DNA of 64,000 nucleotides from Microbulbifer sp. GL-2 (GTDB taxonomy: Bacteria > Pseudomonadota > Gammaproteobacteria > Pseudomonadales > Cellvibrionaceae). A program made the translations under genes and the position numbers. The DNA lies in assembly GCF_007183175.1 (NCBI RefSeq), contig NZ_AP019807.1:3096001-3160000 (forward strand). Direction: 5' to 3'. The number at the start of each line of letters is the position of its first letter. Position 1 is the stretch's first letter. The notes beneath the pieces were generated by a model, which saw only the letters and a list, made by a program, of their open reading frames with translations, was not told the DNA's origin and made no database searches. Positions 33,677 through 42,628 of this stretch are shown here, piece by piece.

Positions 33677-35041
33677 ATGCATATCAGCTCCTTTGTTTTG
33701 CTGTTTTTCTTTATCGTCTTGCTCTATGGCCTGCATCGTTGGCACCGCGGCAGGAACTCCCTGGCTCCCGCAGTTTTTGCCGGCCTGCTACTCGGTGTCG
33801 CTTTTGGAGTTCTCCTGCAATTGTCGCGAAGCTGGGGCGCTGCCCCGGGAGAAGTATTGCCCTGGGTTCAGATGTTGGGCAATGGTTATGTAAACCTGCT
33901 CTACATGCTGGTTATGCCCCTGGTCCTTACTTCTATCCTGGTGGCGGTAGTAAAAGTAAGCCACACCCAGGCGCTGGGCAGAATCAGTGTCTCCGTATTG
34001 GGAGTATTACTTGGCACCACTGCGATAGCGGCGCTGATTGGTGTTGCGATAGCTGAGCTGTTCGGTCTTTCCGCAGCCGGGCTGGTTGAGGGTTCCCGCG
34101 AAGCAGCACGAGTTGAGGTGCTTAATGAACGCATCGGGCGGGTGAGTGACCTTTCCATTCCAGAAATCATCAGTTCTTTTATACCGCGTAATATTTTCCA
34201 GGACCTGACTGGTGCCCGCTCCACCTCAGTGATTGCCGTAGTGATTTTCGCCGTTTTGCTCGGGCTTGCCGCCCTGGCTGTGCGTCGTGAGTTTCCGGAA
34301 GAAGGCGCAGCTATCGAGCGTTTTGTCCATGTTGCTCAGGTGTGGGTAATGAAACTTGTACGCCTGGTGATGGCTTTTACTCCCTACGGTGTAATGGCAT
34401 TGGTTGCGGGGTTGATCGCGAAATCCAGTTGGGCTGATATTGCCAACCTATTTGGGTTTGTGGTGGCCTCCTTCTGTGCGATTGGTTTGATGTTCCTTGT
34501 GCATGCATTGCTGCTTTTCATCAATGGAGTGAACCCGCTGCACTACTTTGCCAAGGTTTGGCCAGTATTGGTGTTTGCTTTCAGTTCCCGCTCAAGTGCA
34601 GCAACTATTCCGCTCAATGTCGAAACCCAGGTGGATCAGCTGCGTAACTCGCCGGCTATTGCCAATTTCTCCGCATCCTTTGGTGCGACCATAGGTCAGA
34701 ATGGTTGTGCTGGTATTTATCCGGCTATGCTCGCCACTATGGTGGCGGTACCTATGGGCATTGATGTATGGGATCCGCTGTGGCTTAGCACCCTGATTGC
34801 GGTGGTGGTCATCAGTTCATTTGGTATCGCCGGTGTAGGTGGAGGGGCCACTTTTGCCGCGCTGGTCGTGCTGCCGGCAATGGGGCTGCCAGTCACTATC
34901 GCTGCGCTGCTGATCTCTGTGGAACCATTAATTGATATGGCGCGCACCGCACTGAATGTGAATGGCGCTATGACAGCTGGAACCCTGACCCAACGCTGGT
35001 TGGGTGACGAGGTCCCCGGTGCGGAGGTGGTAGAGGGCTGA
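33677..35041 (+). CDS. Dicarboxylate/cystine symporter (TcyP-like)
   Basis: A 454-residue sodium:dicarboxylate symporter-family protein with eight helices and two re-entrant loops. The serine-rich loop S-S-R-S-S-A-A-T-I-P-L-N and the G-A-T-I-G-Q-N-G-C-A-G-I-Y motif are clear. The N-terminal helix plus H-R-W-H pattern and G-Q-N-G-C-A-G resemble the L-cystine transporter group (TcyP/YdjN) rather than GltP or DctA. Substrate assignment is by family resemblance. 121 bases upstream hold no gene. Confidence 0.85.
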   Translation: MHISSFVLLFFFIVLLYGLHRWHRGRNSLAPAVFAGLLLGVAFGVLLQLSRSWGAAPGEVLPWVQMLGNGYVNLLYMLVMPLVLTSILVAVVKVSHTQALGRISVSVLGVLLGTTAIAALIGVAIAELFGLSAAGLVEGSREAARVEVLNERIGRVSDLSIPEIISSFIPRNIFQDLTGARSTSVIAVVIFAVLLGLAALAVRREFPEEGAAIERFVHVAQVWVMKLVRLVMAFTPYGVMALVAGLIAKSSWADIANLFGFVVASFCAIGLMFLVHALLLFINGVNPLHYFAKVWPVLVFAFSSRSSAATIPLNVETQVDQLRNSPAIANFSASFGATIGQNGCAGIYPAMLATMVAVPMGIDVWDPLWLSTLIAVVVISSFGIAGVGGGATFAALVVLPAMGLPVTIAALLISVEPLIDMARTALNVNGAMTAGTLTQRWLGDEVPGAEVVEG

Positions 35042-35205
35042 GCAAATAAATTGTTGGGTATTGCTTGTTACTGGTGCAAATACTCTTTATGTATGAGTGT
35101 TCCGGCAGAAAAGTCAGAGGTGATTGTCAACCGATCTACGGCATAACCGTTTTAGTCAGTGCTTGTAAATTTTGTTTGGTTTGTTTACGGAACTGGAGGC
35201 AATTT

Positions 35206-35652
35206 ATGAAAAAACTGACGGGACTGACTCTGTTAACTGCTGGCCTGGCTCTACCGATTTCTCTACTCGCGCAAAGTGCTGTTGCCGAATCCCACGATCA
35301 CGGTGATCATATCGAGGATCGCCTGGACAGTAAGGGTGACCATATCGAGACCAAGCTCGATAATAAGGGCAACCGCATCGAAGAGCGTCTTGATAATAAA
35401 GGTGATCGTATCAATGACCGGCTGGACCAGCGAGCGGAGCAGGCCACAGCAAACGGTAATGATAAGTTGGCTGAGCGGCTCGATCGCAAGGGTGATCGCA
35501 TTGACTCTCGTCTGGATCAAAAAGGCGAACGTATCAATGAGCGTTTAGATAGCAAGGGTGAAAAGGTCAACAACCGCCTGGACAATAGGGGGGAGCGAAT
35601 TGATCGCCGTATGGACCGGCGGGCAAAGTTAAAAAACCATAAAAATGATTGA
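35206..35652 (+). CDS. Secreted protein with 11-residue repeats
   Basis: A 148-residue protein with a clear signal peptide (M-K-K-L-T..., cleavage likely after A-V-A near residue 27). The mature protein is two blocks of four 11-residue repeats, consensus G-D-R-I-x-x-R-L-D-x-K, at 35302-35433 and 35491-35622, joined by a 19-residue linker, with a lysine-rich tail. Period 11 gives a charged amphipathic helix. I do not know a function; similar repeat proteins occur in other marine gammaproteobacteria. GGAGG lies 7 bases before the ATG. The 33-bp DNA repeat could expand or contract. Confidence 0.85.
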   Translation: MKKLTGLTLLTAGLALPISLLAQSAVAESHDHGDHIEDRLDSKGDHIETKLDNKGNRIEERLDNKGDRINDRLDQRAEQATANGNDKLAERLDRKGDRIDSRLDQKGERINERLDSKGEKVNNRLDNRGERIDRRMDRRAKLKNHKND

Positions 35653-35752
35653 TGGGCCTGGCAATAATAAAATTATAAAAATTGTGGCGGGACTGGTTTC
35701 GTAATGGGGCCGTGAAAAGTATTTCTGTGCGCAAGGATTTCAGCCGGCATTT

Positions 35753-36277
35753 ATGAATCAGTTCCTCACCCAAGTGGAAAAGCGGGCTTTTACCATGGCA
35801 AGCTTTGCCGTGGGCAACCGTGATGATGCGTTGGATATAGTACAGGACGCCATGTTGGCACTGGTGAAGAATTACAGTGGCCGCGAGCGAGCCGAGTGGC
35901 GCCCTTTATTTTTTACCATTCTTAACAACCGCATTACAGACTGGCATCGCCACAATAGAAGATTATCCCGCTGGCAGTTAATCCGTGAGAAATTCCCTGC
36001 GAGTGATGATAAGGAAGATACGCTTCCCTCTGAGTGGGTTGATACTCGTGGTCACACACCGGATAGCGCTCTGGTTGGCGAGCGCCTGTTATTGGCTATC
36101 GATGGTGCGGTAAGTCAATTACCGCTGCGCCAGCAGCAGGCCTTTATGCTGCGGTGTGTCGAGGGCTTTAATGTGGCGGAAACTGCTCGCGTTATGTCCT
36201 GCAGTCAGGGCAGTGTTAAGACGCACTTATCCCGCGCCATGTGCAGTCTGCGCAGCCATCTGGAGGAATTCCAATGA
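35753..36277 (+). CDS. RNA polymerase sigma factor (ECF-like)
   Basis: A 174-residue sigma-70 family factor. Region 2 (about residues 20-80, with D-A-L-D-I-V-Q-D-A-M and R-I-T-D-W-H-R) and region 4 (about 115-170, L-P-L-R-Q-Q-Q-A-F-M-L-R-x-x-E-G-F and the helix-turn-helix G-S-V-K-T-H-L-S-R-A) are present with no region 3, as in ECF factors. Its stop overlaps the start of the next gene (ATGA), which is likely its anti-sigma factor. Confidence 0.92.
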   Translation: MNQFLTQVEKRAFTMASFAVGNRDDALDIVQDAMLALVKNYSGRERAEWRPLFFTILNNRITDWHRHNRRLSRWQLIREKFPASDDKEDTLPSEWVDTRGHTPDSALVGERLLLAIDGAVSQLPLRQQQAFMLRCVEGFNVAETARVMSCSQGSVKTHLSRAMCSLRSHLEEFQ

Positions 36278-36639
36278 AACAGCTGGATCAATCGGCCAAG
36301 GCTCAGGACCGGCAACTGGTGAAAGCGGCACGAGCAGCTGTCAAACGACGGGAGGAAGGAATTGATCGGGAAACCCTCTCCCGGCTGGGGAGAGCCAGGA
36401 CGGCAGCCCTTGGACAACTGGGATCCTCTGCCCTGTCTGCTTATCGATGGTTGGGGCTCGGCGCTGCCTGTGCTGCGCTGGTGGTTTTGCTGCTCTGGCC
36501 GGGAGCTGAGGATACTCCGGGGGAAGAGCCGTTTATTGCCAGTGACTGGCTGCTGTATGAGGAAATGGATGTTGAAATGATAGAGGACATGGAGTTTTAC
36601 CAGTGGCTCGCGGAGGAGCTGGATGGGCATTCCTCCTAG
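36274..36639 (+). CDS. Putative anti-sigma factor, single-span membrane protein
   Basis: A 121-residue protein. The N-terminal 65 residues are charged and helical and would be cytoplasmic, one membrane span lies at about residues 65-83 (L-G-L-G-A-A-C-A-A-L-V-V-L-L-L-W), and the acidic C-terminus would be periplasmic. It resembles the small DUF3619-type proteins found after sigma factors in proteobacteria, which fits an anti-sigma role. The evidence is position (4-bp overlap with the sigma gene) and topology only. Confidence 0.65.
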   Translation: MKQLDQSAKAQDRQLVKAARAAVKRREEGIDRETLSRLGRARTAALGQLGSSALSAYRWLGLGAACAALVVLLLWPGAEDTPGEEPFIASDWLLYEEMDVEMIEDMEFYQWLAEELDGHSS

Positions 36640-36862
36640 GGGAAGAAGGGTTTTCTGTATCGCCCTGTTGTTGTGTGGGGTGGTGAGAGCCGAGGAGATG
36701 GAACCCCTGGAGGAGGATTTTCTACTGTTCCTCGGGGAGTGGGCGGATGAACAGGGAGATGTACTCGTACCCGAGGAGTCGGACCTGTGGCTGGCAAAAC
36801 CGCAAAGTAGGGTGCGCTGGCAGCGCGAATATAGTGAGGATGGGGAAACCCGTGAGGAGTAG
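36623..36862 (+). CDS. Small secreted protein of the sigma operon
   Basis: A 79-residue protein with a signal peptide (hydrophobic core C-I-A-L-L-L-C-G-V-V, cleavage likely after V-R-A near residue 23) and a short acidic mature part (E-E-M-E-P-L-E-E-D-F-L-L-F-L-G-E-W). The start ATG at 36623 follows GGAGGAG and overlaps the previous gene by 17 bases. A conserved L-E-E-D-F-L-x-F-L-G-x-W pattern is typical of small proteins placed between anti-sigma and DUF3106 genes; function unknown. Confidence 0.7.
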   Translation: MGIPPRGRRVFCIALLLCGVVRAEEMEPLEEDFLLFLGEWADEQGDVLVPEESDLWLAKPQSRVRWQREYSEDGETREE

Positions 36863-36866
36863 TGGG

Positions 36867-37478
36867 ATGAGTAACGGGGGGTTCATCTGCCTCGGCCAGC
36901 TGGTCGGCCTACTGCTATGCCTCTGCGGAAATCTCGCACTGGCGCAGGAGTGGCAGGACCTCAGCGAGGGTGACCGGGAGTTGCTGAAGGGGTTCGAGGA
37001 TCGCTGGCCCCGGATGAGTGATACCCAGAGGGGGCAATTACTACGAGGCGCCAAACGCTGGAACGAGATGAGCGATCAGCAGCGCTACCAGGCCCGCGAA
37101 CAGTTCAATAACTGGCGAGCACTGCCAGATGATCGCCGCACCCGGCTTAGAGATTCCTATCGCCGCTATATGAACTTGCCGGAGGAAAAGCGCCAGCAAA
37201 TCCGTGAGGCACGCAAAAAATTCCGACAGATGTCCCCGGAGCAGCGCCGTCAGTTGCGAGAACAGTGGAATAAGGACAGGCGGGCTCAGCGTCAAGCCAG
37301 CCGAAAGTTTAGTGACTCAGGTGAGGGGGTCAGTCGGAGTGACCGGCGCGAGCGAAATAACCGGCAAGAACAGATGGATCGCCGTGAGCGTGGGGCTAGA
37401 CGCGAGCGGGAAAGCAGGAGTGGGCGCCGAGGAGAGAATGATCGCCACCAGAGGTGGGAAAGGCTGGATGAGATCTGA
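36867..37478 (+). CDS. DUF3106 domain protein
   Basis: A 203-residue secreted protein: signal peptide (cleavage after A-L-A near residue 26), then repeated W-x-x-M/L-(S/P)-x-x-x-R/Q segments (W-Q-D-L-S..., W-P-R-M-S..., W-N-E-M-S..., W-R-A-L-P...) typical of DUF3106, and a very basic Arg/Asp/Glu-rich tail. The domain recalls the periplasmic stress sensors RsmM/ZraP-like helical proteins, but this is not shown. It ends the sigma operon; the start ATG at 36867 is four bases after the previous stop. Confidence 0.85.
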   Translation: MSNGGFICLGQLVGLLLCLCGNLALAQEWQDLSEGDRELLKGFEDRWPRMSDTQRGQLLRGAKRWNEMSDQQRYQAREQFNNWRALPDDRRTRLRDSYRRYMNLPEEKRQQIREARKKFRQMSPEQRRQLREQWNKDRRAQRQASRKFSDSGEGVSRSDRRERNNRQEQMDRRERGARRERESRSGRRGENDRHQRWERLDEI

Positions 37479-37567
37479 CGTCTAATACCAGTTTCTGTTT
37501 AATTCAGCGTCTATTCAGATCATTTTGATTAATCTCTTTCCCGTTGATGAATAACGGGAGGTTGATT

Positions 37568-38146
37568 GTGCAACTCTTCAAGCAGCTATTCGCAGGTGCG
37601 GCCATTGCCGCCCTGGTAGGCGTAAGCGCCACTGCCAAGGCGGGTCCTGCGGGTCCTGCGGGTTATGCGGACTCCTACGGCGCTGACAATTACGATTTTG
37701 CACGGGTTACAGAGGTCATCCCTGTGTATACCGATGTGGAGATTCGCACGCCGCGAACTCAATGCCGAGAAGAGCAGGTGATGTACCGCGAGCCAGCCTC
37801 CCCTGCGGGCACTCTGGTTGGAGGCTTGATTGGTGCTGCAGTAGGTAACAGCCTTGGCGGGCGCGGACATCATCGCCGATACCACCATGGTGGTCACCGT
37901 GGTGGCGCTACCGTTGCTGGGGCGGTCGTGGGGGCCCTGGTAGGCAACCAGATTAGTCGTGCCAACGCTCAGACCTACTACACCACCGAATCCCGCTGCC
38001 ACATTGTGGACGAATTCAGCTCACGTAGGGAATTAGTCGGATACGATGTGCGCTATCGGTATAATGGTCAGGTTTATCTGACTCGCACAGATTACCATCC
38101 GGGAGATAGAATCCGGGTTAGAGTCGCAGTCTCGCCGGCACCTTAA
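37568..38146 (+). CDS. Glycine-zipper 2TM domain protein
   Basis: About 192 residues with a signal peptide (A-L-V-G-V-S-A-T-A-K-A) and a glycine-zipper domain: G-G-L-I-G-A-A-V-G-N-S-L-G-G, a His-rich spacer, and G-A-V-V-G-A-L-V-G-N-Q-I. Such proteins (17-kDa antigen/SlyB type) sit in the outer membrane. The start is GTG at 37568, chosen because GGGAGG lies seven bases upstream; ATG 37547 has no such site. It stands in a 90-base gap after the DUF3106 gene. Confidence 0.85.
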   Translation: MQLFKQLFAGAAIAALVGVSATAKAGPAGPAGYADSYGADNYDFARVTEVIPVYTDVEIRTPRTQCREEQVMYREPASPAGTLVGGLIGAAVGNSLGGRGHHRRYHHGGHRGGATVAGAVVGALVGNQISRANAQTYYTTESRCHIVDEFSSRRELVGYDVRYRYNGQVYLTRTDYHPGDRIRVRVAVSPAP

Positions 38147-38211
38147 GCTGGCGAGAACGCGGCTGGAAAGAGTTAAAGGTGGAAAATTTGGATATCCACA
38201 GGAGCCGCACC

Positions 38212-38529
38212 GTGAAACTACGCCGCGTTTTAATAGGGCCATTTCTCCTTGCTTTCGCATTGTTACCCGGGCTTTGTGCCGCCTCGCTTCATGGCTTGCC
38301 AGCCTATGGGAAAGAGGCTTACAGGTACGAATACCTGCGGGCTCAGGACGGAGAGATCTCTCGCAAGCAGGCCGCATCGAAGGTCAAGCGGCGCTACGGC
38401 GGCAAAATATTGTCAATCTCCGAAACCCGCAGGCAGGGTCAGGCTGTATATCGCGTGAAGGGATTGTCGGATAAGAGTCAGGTTTATGTGGTCTATGTGG
38501 ACAAGAAAAGCGGTCGCATTTCCCGTTAG
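38212..38529 (+). CDS. PepSY domain protein
   Basis: A 105-residue secreted protein: signal peptide (residues 1-23) and a PepSY-type fold (about 45-105) with alternating basic segments and the end motif V-Y-V-D-x-x-S-G-R-I. PepSY domains commonly inhibit proteases or act near sensor kinases. The start is GTG at 38212 with AGGAG eight bases before it; GTG at 38179 is a weaker alternative. It lies 48 bases before the response regulator gene and may be part of its regulon or operon. Confidence 0.8.
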   Translation: MKLRRVLIGPFLLAFALLPGLCAASLHGLPAYGKEAYRYEYLRAQDGEISRKQAASKVKRRYGGKILSISETRRQGQAVYRVKGLSDKSQVYVVYVDKKSGRISR

Positions 38530-38577
38530 CCGACCGCAACCACCGAAAAAATAGATCCACAGACAAAGGGAAGGAAA

Positions 38578-39288
38578 ATGCGCGCACTACTGGTCGAAGA
38601 TGAAGCTTTACTGCGACAGCAACTTGCAGAGTCCCTACGTGGCGCCGGATATACTGTAGATGAAGCCCCGGATGGCGAAGAGGGTCTCTACCTGGGCCGT
38701 GAATATCCCTACGATATTGCCGTGATGGATCTGGGCTTGCCAAAAATGGATGGCATCGAAGTGATTCGCACCCTGCGCGGTGAAGACAAACACTTCCCAA
38801 TTCTGATTCTCACCGCTCGCGGTCACTGGCAGGAACGGGTGGCCGGGCTTGAAGCTGGCGGTGATGACTACCTGGTAAAGCCTTTCCACACAGAGGAGCT
38901 GCTGGCTCGCCTCAATGCGCTGGTGCGCCGATCTGCTGGTTTCTCCTCCCCTACAATCAAGGCCGGCCCTATAGTGTTGGATACCAGTTCCCAGCGAGTT
39001 ACTGTGAGTGAGGCTGAACTGGAATTGACTTCTTTTGAGTACAAGGTACTCGAATACCTGATGCTGCATCCGGATGAAGTGGTTTCCAAAACCACACTCA
39101 CCGAGCATATTTACGAACAGGACCGCGATCGCGACAGCAACGTGATTGAGGTCTTTATTGGCCGTCTACGTAAGAAGTTTGATACGGCGGCCCAGCTGAA
39201 GCCGATTGAAACCCTGCGCGGGCGTGGTTACCGCTTTGTCGCCCCCAGTAATTGCCATTTTAAATGCGCTTTTTCTCATTCTGGTTGA
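38578..39288 (+). CDS. OmpR-family response regulator (PhoP/QseB-like)
   Basis: A 236-residue regulator. The receiver domain has acidic E7/D8, phospho-acceptor Asp51 (V-M-D-L-G-L-P), T/A at I-L-T-A-R and Lys100 in V-K-P-F. The C-terminal winged helix (about 125-222) ends R-G-R-G-Y-R-F-V. The last 14 residues are an unusual cysteine/histidine-containing tail that overlaps the kinase gene by 25 bases. Partner is the adjacent kinase. Confidence 0.93.
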   Translation: MRALLVEDEALLRQQLAESLRGAGYTVDEAPDGEEGLYLGREYPYDIAVMDLGLPKMDGIEVIRTLRGEDKHFPILILTARGHWQERVAGLEAGGDDYLVKPFHTEELLARLNALVRRSAGFSSPTIKAGPIVLDTSSQRVTVSEAELELTSFEYKVLEYLMLHPDEVVSKTTLTEHIYEQDRDRDSNVIEVFIGRLRKKFDTAAQLKPIETLRGRGYRFVAPSNCHFKCAFSHSG

Positions 39289-40616
39289 ATTCCCTTAAAG
39301 GCCGCCTGGCGCTGGTGACTAGCCTGGTGCTGGTGGGCTTTGTCCTGCTGATTTCCGGGGTGCTTGAACACGCTTATCGCACTTCCCTCGATGAGGCCAA
39401 GCAGCGGGAATTACAATTGTATATTTACACCCTGCTGGCTCTGGCCGAGCCTGAAGACGGGAGCCTGGTGTTGCCGCCAGAGTTACCCGAGCAGCGCTTT
39501 AACCAGCCGGATTCCGGCTTGGTGGGTGCGGTGCTGGATGGAGAGGGTGATATTATCTGGCGCTCTGAGTCGGCCCTGTCTATGCCAGATCTGCAATTCT
39601 ATCCACTGCCCCAGGGACAGCAGTCCTATATGCAGATTTCCCTGCCCGGCGGCGATACGAATTACAGCAGTTTCCGCCAGGGTGTTGCCTGGGGGCTTGA
39701 AAATGAAAGCCCTTTTACCTTCGTTGTTCTGGAGGATGCAGGACCACTTAGAGCCCAGGTAGGGCAGTTTCGCTCTACCATGTGGCAATGGTTGGGGGTG
39801 GGGGCGCTGTTACTTGTCCTGGCGCAGTGGTTGGTTTTGCGCTGGGGATTTGCACCGCTGAATGCGTTGGCAAATGCACTGAGGGATATGCAGCAAGGAG
39901 GCAGTGATCGACTGGAGGGTAACTTTCCACGGGAGTTGCGTCCTCTCACCGACAATTTGAATTTGTTGATCGAAAACGAGCGTCGCCAGCGTGAGAAGAC
40001 TCGCCACACCCTGGCCGACCTGGCCCACAGTTTGAAAACGCCTCTGGCTGTGCTCAAGGGATTAAGTCTGGAACAGGATACCAAGACTGCAGGCAGGACC
40101 CTGGTAGATCAGGTACAGCGCATGGATAGCATTATCAGTTACCAGTTACAGCGTGCAGTTACCAGTTCACCCAAGTCAATTCTACGCGGTTTACCGGTGG
40201 CTCCGCTTCTGGATAAGATTCTTGAGGCCTTGGAAAAAGTTTATCGCAGTAAGCCCAGCCAGGTGCGAAGCCAGTGCAGTGAGAAGGCCCTGTTTTATGG
40301 GGATGAGGGTGATCTTATGGAACTACTCGGTAACCTGTTGGATAACGCTTATAAATACGGAAATGGAGAAGTAACTGTAAATATTGAAAACGCTGAGAGT
40401 GGACGAAAGCTAACGATCAGTGTTGTTGATAATGGCCCCGGACTCGATAGCAAAAAGTGGCAGGAGGTTACCCAGCGTGGAGTGCGTGCTGACCAGCAGC
40501 AGCCGGGTCAGGGTATTGGGCTTGCGGTGGTTATGGATATCGTTGAAAGCTATCAGGGGCGCATTAGCGCAACCCCATTACCTCAAGGGGGAACGGAAAT
40601 TACAGTGGTGCTGTAA
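39264..40616 (+). CDS. Sensor histidine kinase (PhoQ-like)
   Basis: A 450-residue kinase with two membrane helices (about residues 14-35 and 171-192) flanking a periplasmic sensor domain of about 135 residues, a HAMP-like segment, the phospho-acceptor His255 in D-L-A-H-S-L-K-T-P-L-A, and an ATPase domain with N-L-L-D-N-A-Y-K and D-N-G-P-G-L motifs. The D-L-A-H-S-L-K-T-P form is typical of the PhoQ branch. The periplasmic domain is acidic, which fits divalent cation or peptide sensing but is not proof. Confidence 0.93.
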   Translation: MRFFSFWLNSLKGRLALVTSLVLVGFVLLISGVLEHAYRTSLDEAKQRELQLYIYTLLALAEPEDGSLVLPPELPEQRFNQPDSGLVGAVLDGEGDIIWRSESALSMPDLQFYPLPQGQQSYMQISLPGGDTNYSSFRQGVAWGLENESPFTFVVLEDAGPLRAQVGQFRSTMWQWLGVGALLLVLAQWLVLRWGFAPLNALANALRDMQQGGSDRLEGNFPRELRPLTDNLNLLIENERRQREKTRHTLADLAHSLKTPLAVLKGLSLEQDTKTAGRTLVDQVQRMDSIISYQLQRAVTSSPKSILRGLPVAPLLDKILEALEKVYRSKPSQVRSQCSEKALFYGDEGDLMELLGNLLDNAYKYGNGEVTVNIENAESGRKLTISVVDNGPGLDSKKWQEVTQRGVRADQQQPGQGIGLAVVMDIVESYQGRISATPLPQGGTEITVVL

Positions 40617-40649
40617 TTTCCGAAATAAACCCAAGGTATAATTGTTTTC

Positions 40650-42452
40650 CTAGAACCAGTCCGCCCGCATATCAAACGGAATACTGTTGCCACTTTTCAA
40701 TAATGTTATAGACTGCTGAATGTTTGGCAGCTCCCATTCAAAGTAAAAGCGTGCGGTGTGAATCTTGCCGCGATAGAAGCGCTCATCCTCTTTGCTGGGA
40801 TTATTCTCCAGCGCCTTTTCTGCAACGATGGCCTGGCGCAGCCAGATCCAGGCAACGAGAACGCAACCAAAAACGTCCAGGTATAAAGTGGCATTGCTAA
40901 GACCGCGATCCACATTTTCCTGTAACTGGCCGAACAGAGCCATACCGGTTTCGTCGAGTTTCTCCAACGACTCTTCCAGGGCGTTTGCCATAGATTCCAG
41001 GCTCACCTTATCGCGTGCTTGCATTATCGTATTGCGGATTTCTGCCTGCATCAGCTGATAGGCAGCGAGATTTTTGGCTGGCACTTTGCGCGCCAGCAGG
41101 TCCAGTGCATGGATACCCTCGGTGCCTTCGTGTATGGCATTCAGGCGGTTGTCCCGGTACAGCTGTTCCAGCGGAAATTCGCGAATATAACCAGCACCAC
41201 CGAGAACCTGGATTGCCAGCTCATTGGCTTTCAAGCAGTACTTCGAGGGCCAGGATTTAACCACTGGAGTGATCAGGTCAAGCAACGTGGCTGCGGTCTG
41301 GCGCTGTTTTTCAGTGGGTGCCGTATGCTGGTCTTCATACAGCGAGGTGGCGAAGATGCTCAGTCCCATTCCCCCCTCGGAATAGGCTTTCTGCATTAGC
41401 AACATGCGCCGCACATCGGCGTGTTGAATAATAGGTATCTGCTTGGAGCTGGGATCACGGTTGGAGGGCATACGGCCTTGCGGGCGTTCTCTGGCATATT
41501 GCAGGGAGTAGGCGTATCCCTGATAGCCTAAAACAGAGGCGCCGGCACCGACACTGATACGGGCTTCATTCATCATCTGGAACATATATTTGAGCCCATG
41601 GTGTGGCTCGCCGATCAGATAGCCCACAGCTCCCTCGCTTTCCCCAAAACTCAACACAGTTGAGGTGGTGTTGCGGTAGCCCATCTTGTGTAACAGCCCG
41701 GCCAGTTTCACATCATTGCGCCCGCTCACCTGGCCTTTTTCATCAAGGAGAAATTTGGGTACCAGGAATAGGGAAATACCTTTGACCCCGGCGGGGGCCC
41801 CCTTAATTTTCGCCAGCACCAGGTGCACAATATTTTCAGTCAGGGATTGGTCACCACCGGAAATAAACATCTTCTGTCCGTGAATACGGTAGCTGCCATC
41901 TTCAGTGAGTTCGGCGTTGGTGCGGATATCGGCGAGGGCGGAACCCTGGTCCGGCTCAGTCAGGGCCATAGTGCCGGCGAAGCGGCCATCCATCATCTGA
42001 GGTAGAAATTGTGCTTTGAGTTCATCACTGGCAAAAGAGCGAACCAGGTTGGCTGCGCCGATGGTCAGGAATGGGTAACTGGCGCTGGCGATATTAGCCG
42101 CGCTGATATAAGCGAGAGAGGTACGCATTATGATTTCGGGAAGTTGCATACCACCTTCCTCGAAATCACAATGGGCTGCGAGGAAACCTGCTTCGGCAAA
42201 GGCGTCCCATGACTGTTTGGTTTCCTCAATCAAGTGTACTCTTTCGCCGTCAAAACTGGGTTCGTTGGCATCCCCTTTGGCATTGTGATTGGCGAAATAT
42301 TTTTCGGCGATGGTGCGCGCGGTTTTCAGTGTTGCATCGAAAGTCTCGCGGGAATGTTCTGTGTAGCGCGATCTTTGCAGCAGTGATTCAGTGTCGAGAA
42401 ATTCATAGAGTAAAAATTCGGTGTCACGCTCGTTGAGCAGCGGATGAGCCAT
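40650..42452 (-). CDS. Acyl-CoA dehydrogenase with C-terminal extension
   Basis: A 600-residue flavoprotein of the long acyl-CoA dehydrogenase type (FadE-like set of Pseudomonas). The middle domain has M-A-L-T-E-P-D-Q-G-S-A and F-I-S-G-G-D; the C-terminal domain has the G-G-A-G-Y-I-R-E-F-P-L-E-Q-L-Y-R-D motif and the E-G-T-E-G-I-H-A-L-D region, where the catalytic glutamate is usual. It introduces a double bond in acyl-CoA during fatty acid or aromatic-acyl degradation. The gene is convergent with the kinase gene and stands alone. Confidence 0.93.
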   Translation of the reverse strand: MAHPLLNERDTEFLLYEFLDTESLLQRSRYTEHSRETFDATLKTARTIAEKYFANHNAKGDANEPSFDGERVHLIEETKQSWDAFAEAGFLAAHCDFEEGGMQLPEIIMRTSLAYISAANIASASYPFLTIGAANLVRSFASDELKAQFLPQMMDGRFAGTMALTEPDQGSALADIRTNAELTEDGSYRIHGQKMFISGGDQSLTENIVHLVLAKIKGAPAGVKGISLFLVPKFLLDEKGQVSGRNDVKLAGLLHKMGYRNTTSTVLSFGESEGAVGYLIGEPHHGLKYMFQMMNEARISVGAGASVLGYQGYAYSLQYARERPQGRMPSNRDPSSKQIPIIQHADVRRMLLMQKAYSEGGMGLSIFATSLYEDQHTAPTEKQRQTAATLLDLITPVVKSWPSKYCLKANELAIQVLGGAGYIREFPLEQLYRDNRLNAIHEGTEGIHALDLLARKVPAKNLAAYQLMQAEIRNTIMQARDKVSLESMANALEESLEKLDETGMALFGQLQENVDRGLSNATLYLDVFGCVLVAWIWLRQAIVAEKALENNPSKEDERFYRGKIHTARFYFEWELPNIQQSITLLKSGNSIPFDMRADWF

Positions 42453-42628
42453 ACCTGCCTCGTCATTATTTTTATGGAATTTCGTTGCCTGGGTGCGGAA
42501 GCAGACTAGCTGGGTTATATACCTACTTGCCGCAGAGTCAGGTCATAAGTAAACGCGTAGTAATGAAGCAGGGCAATGACTTATTGTGTGATTGCACTTG
42601 GCGATATTGGGGTGGGATATCGGTAGCG

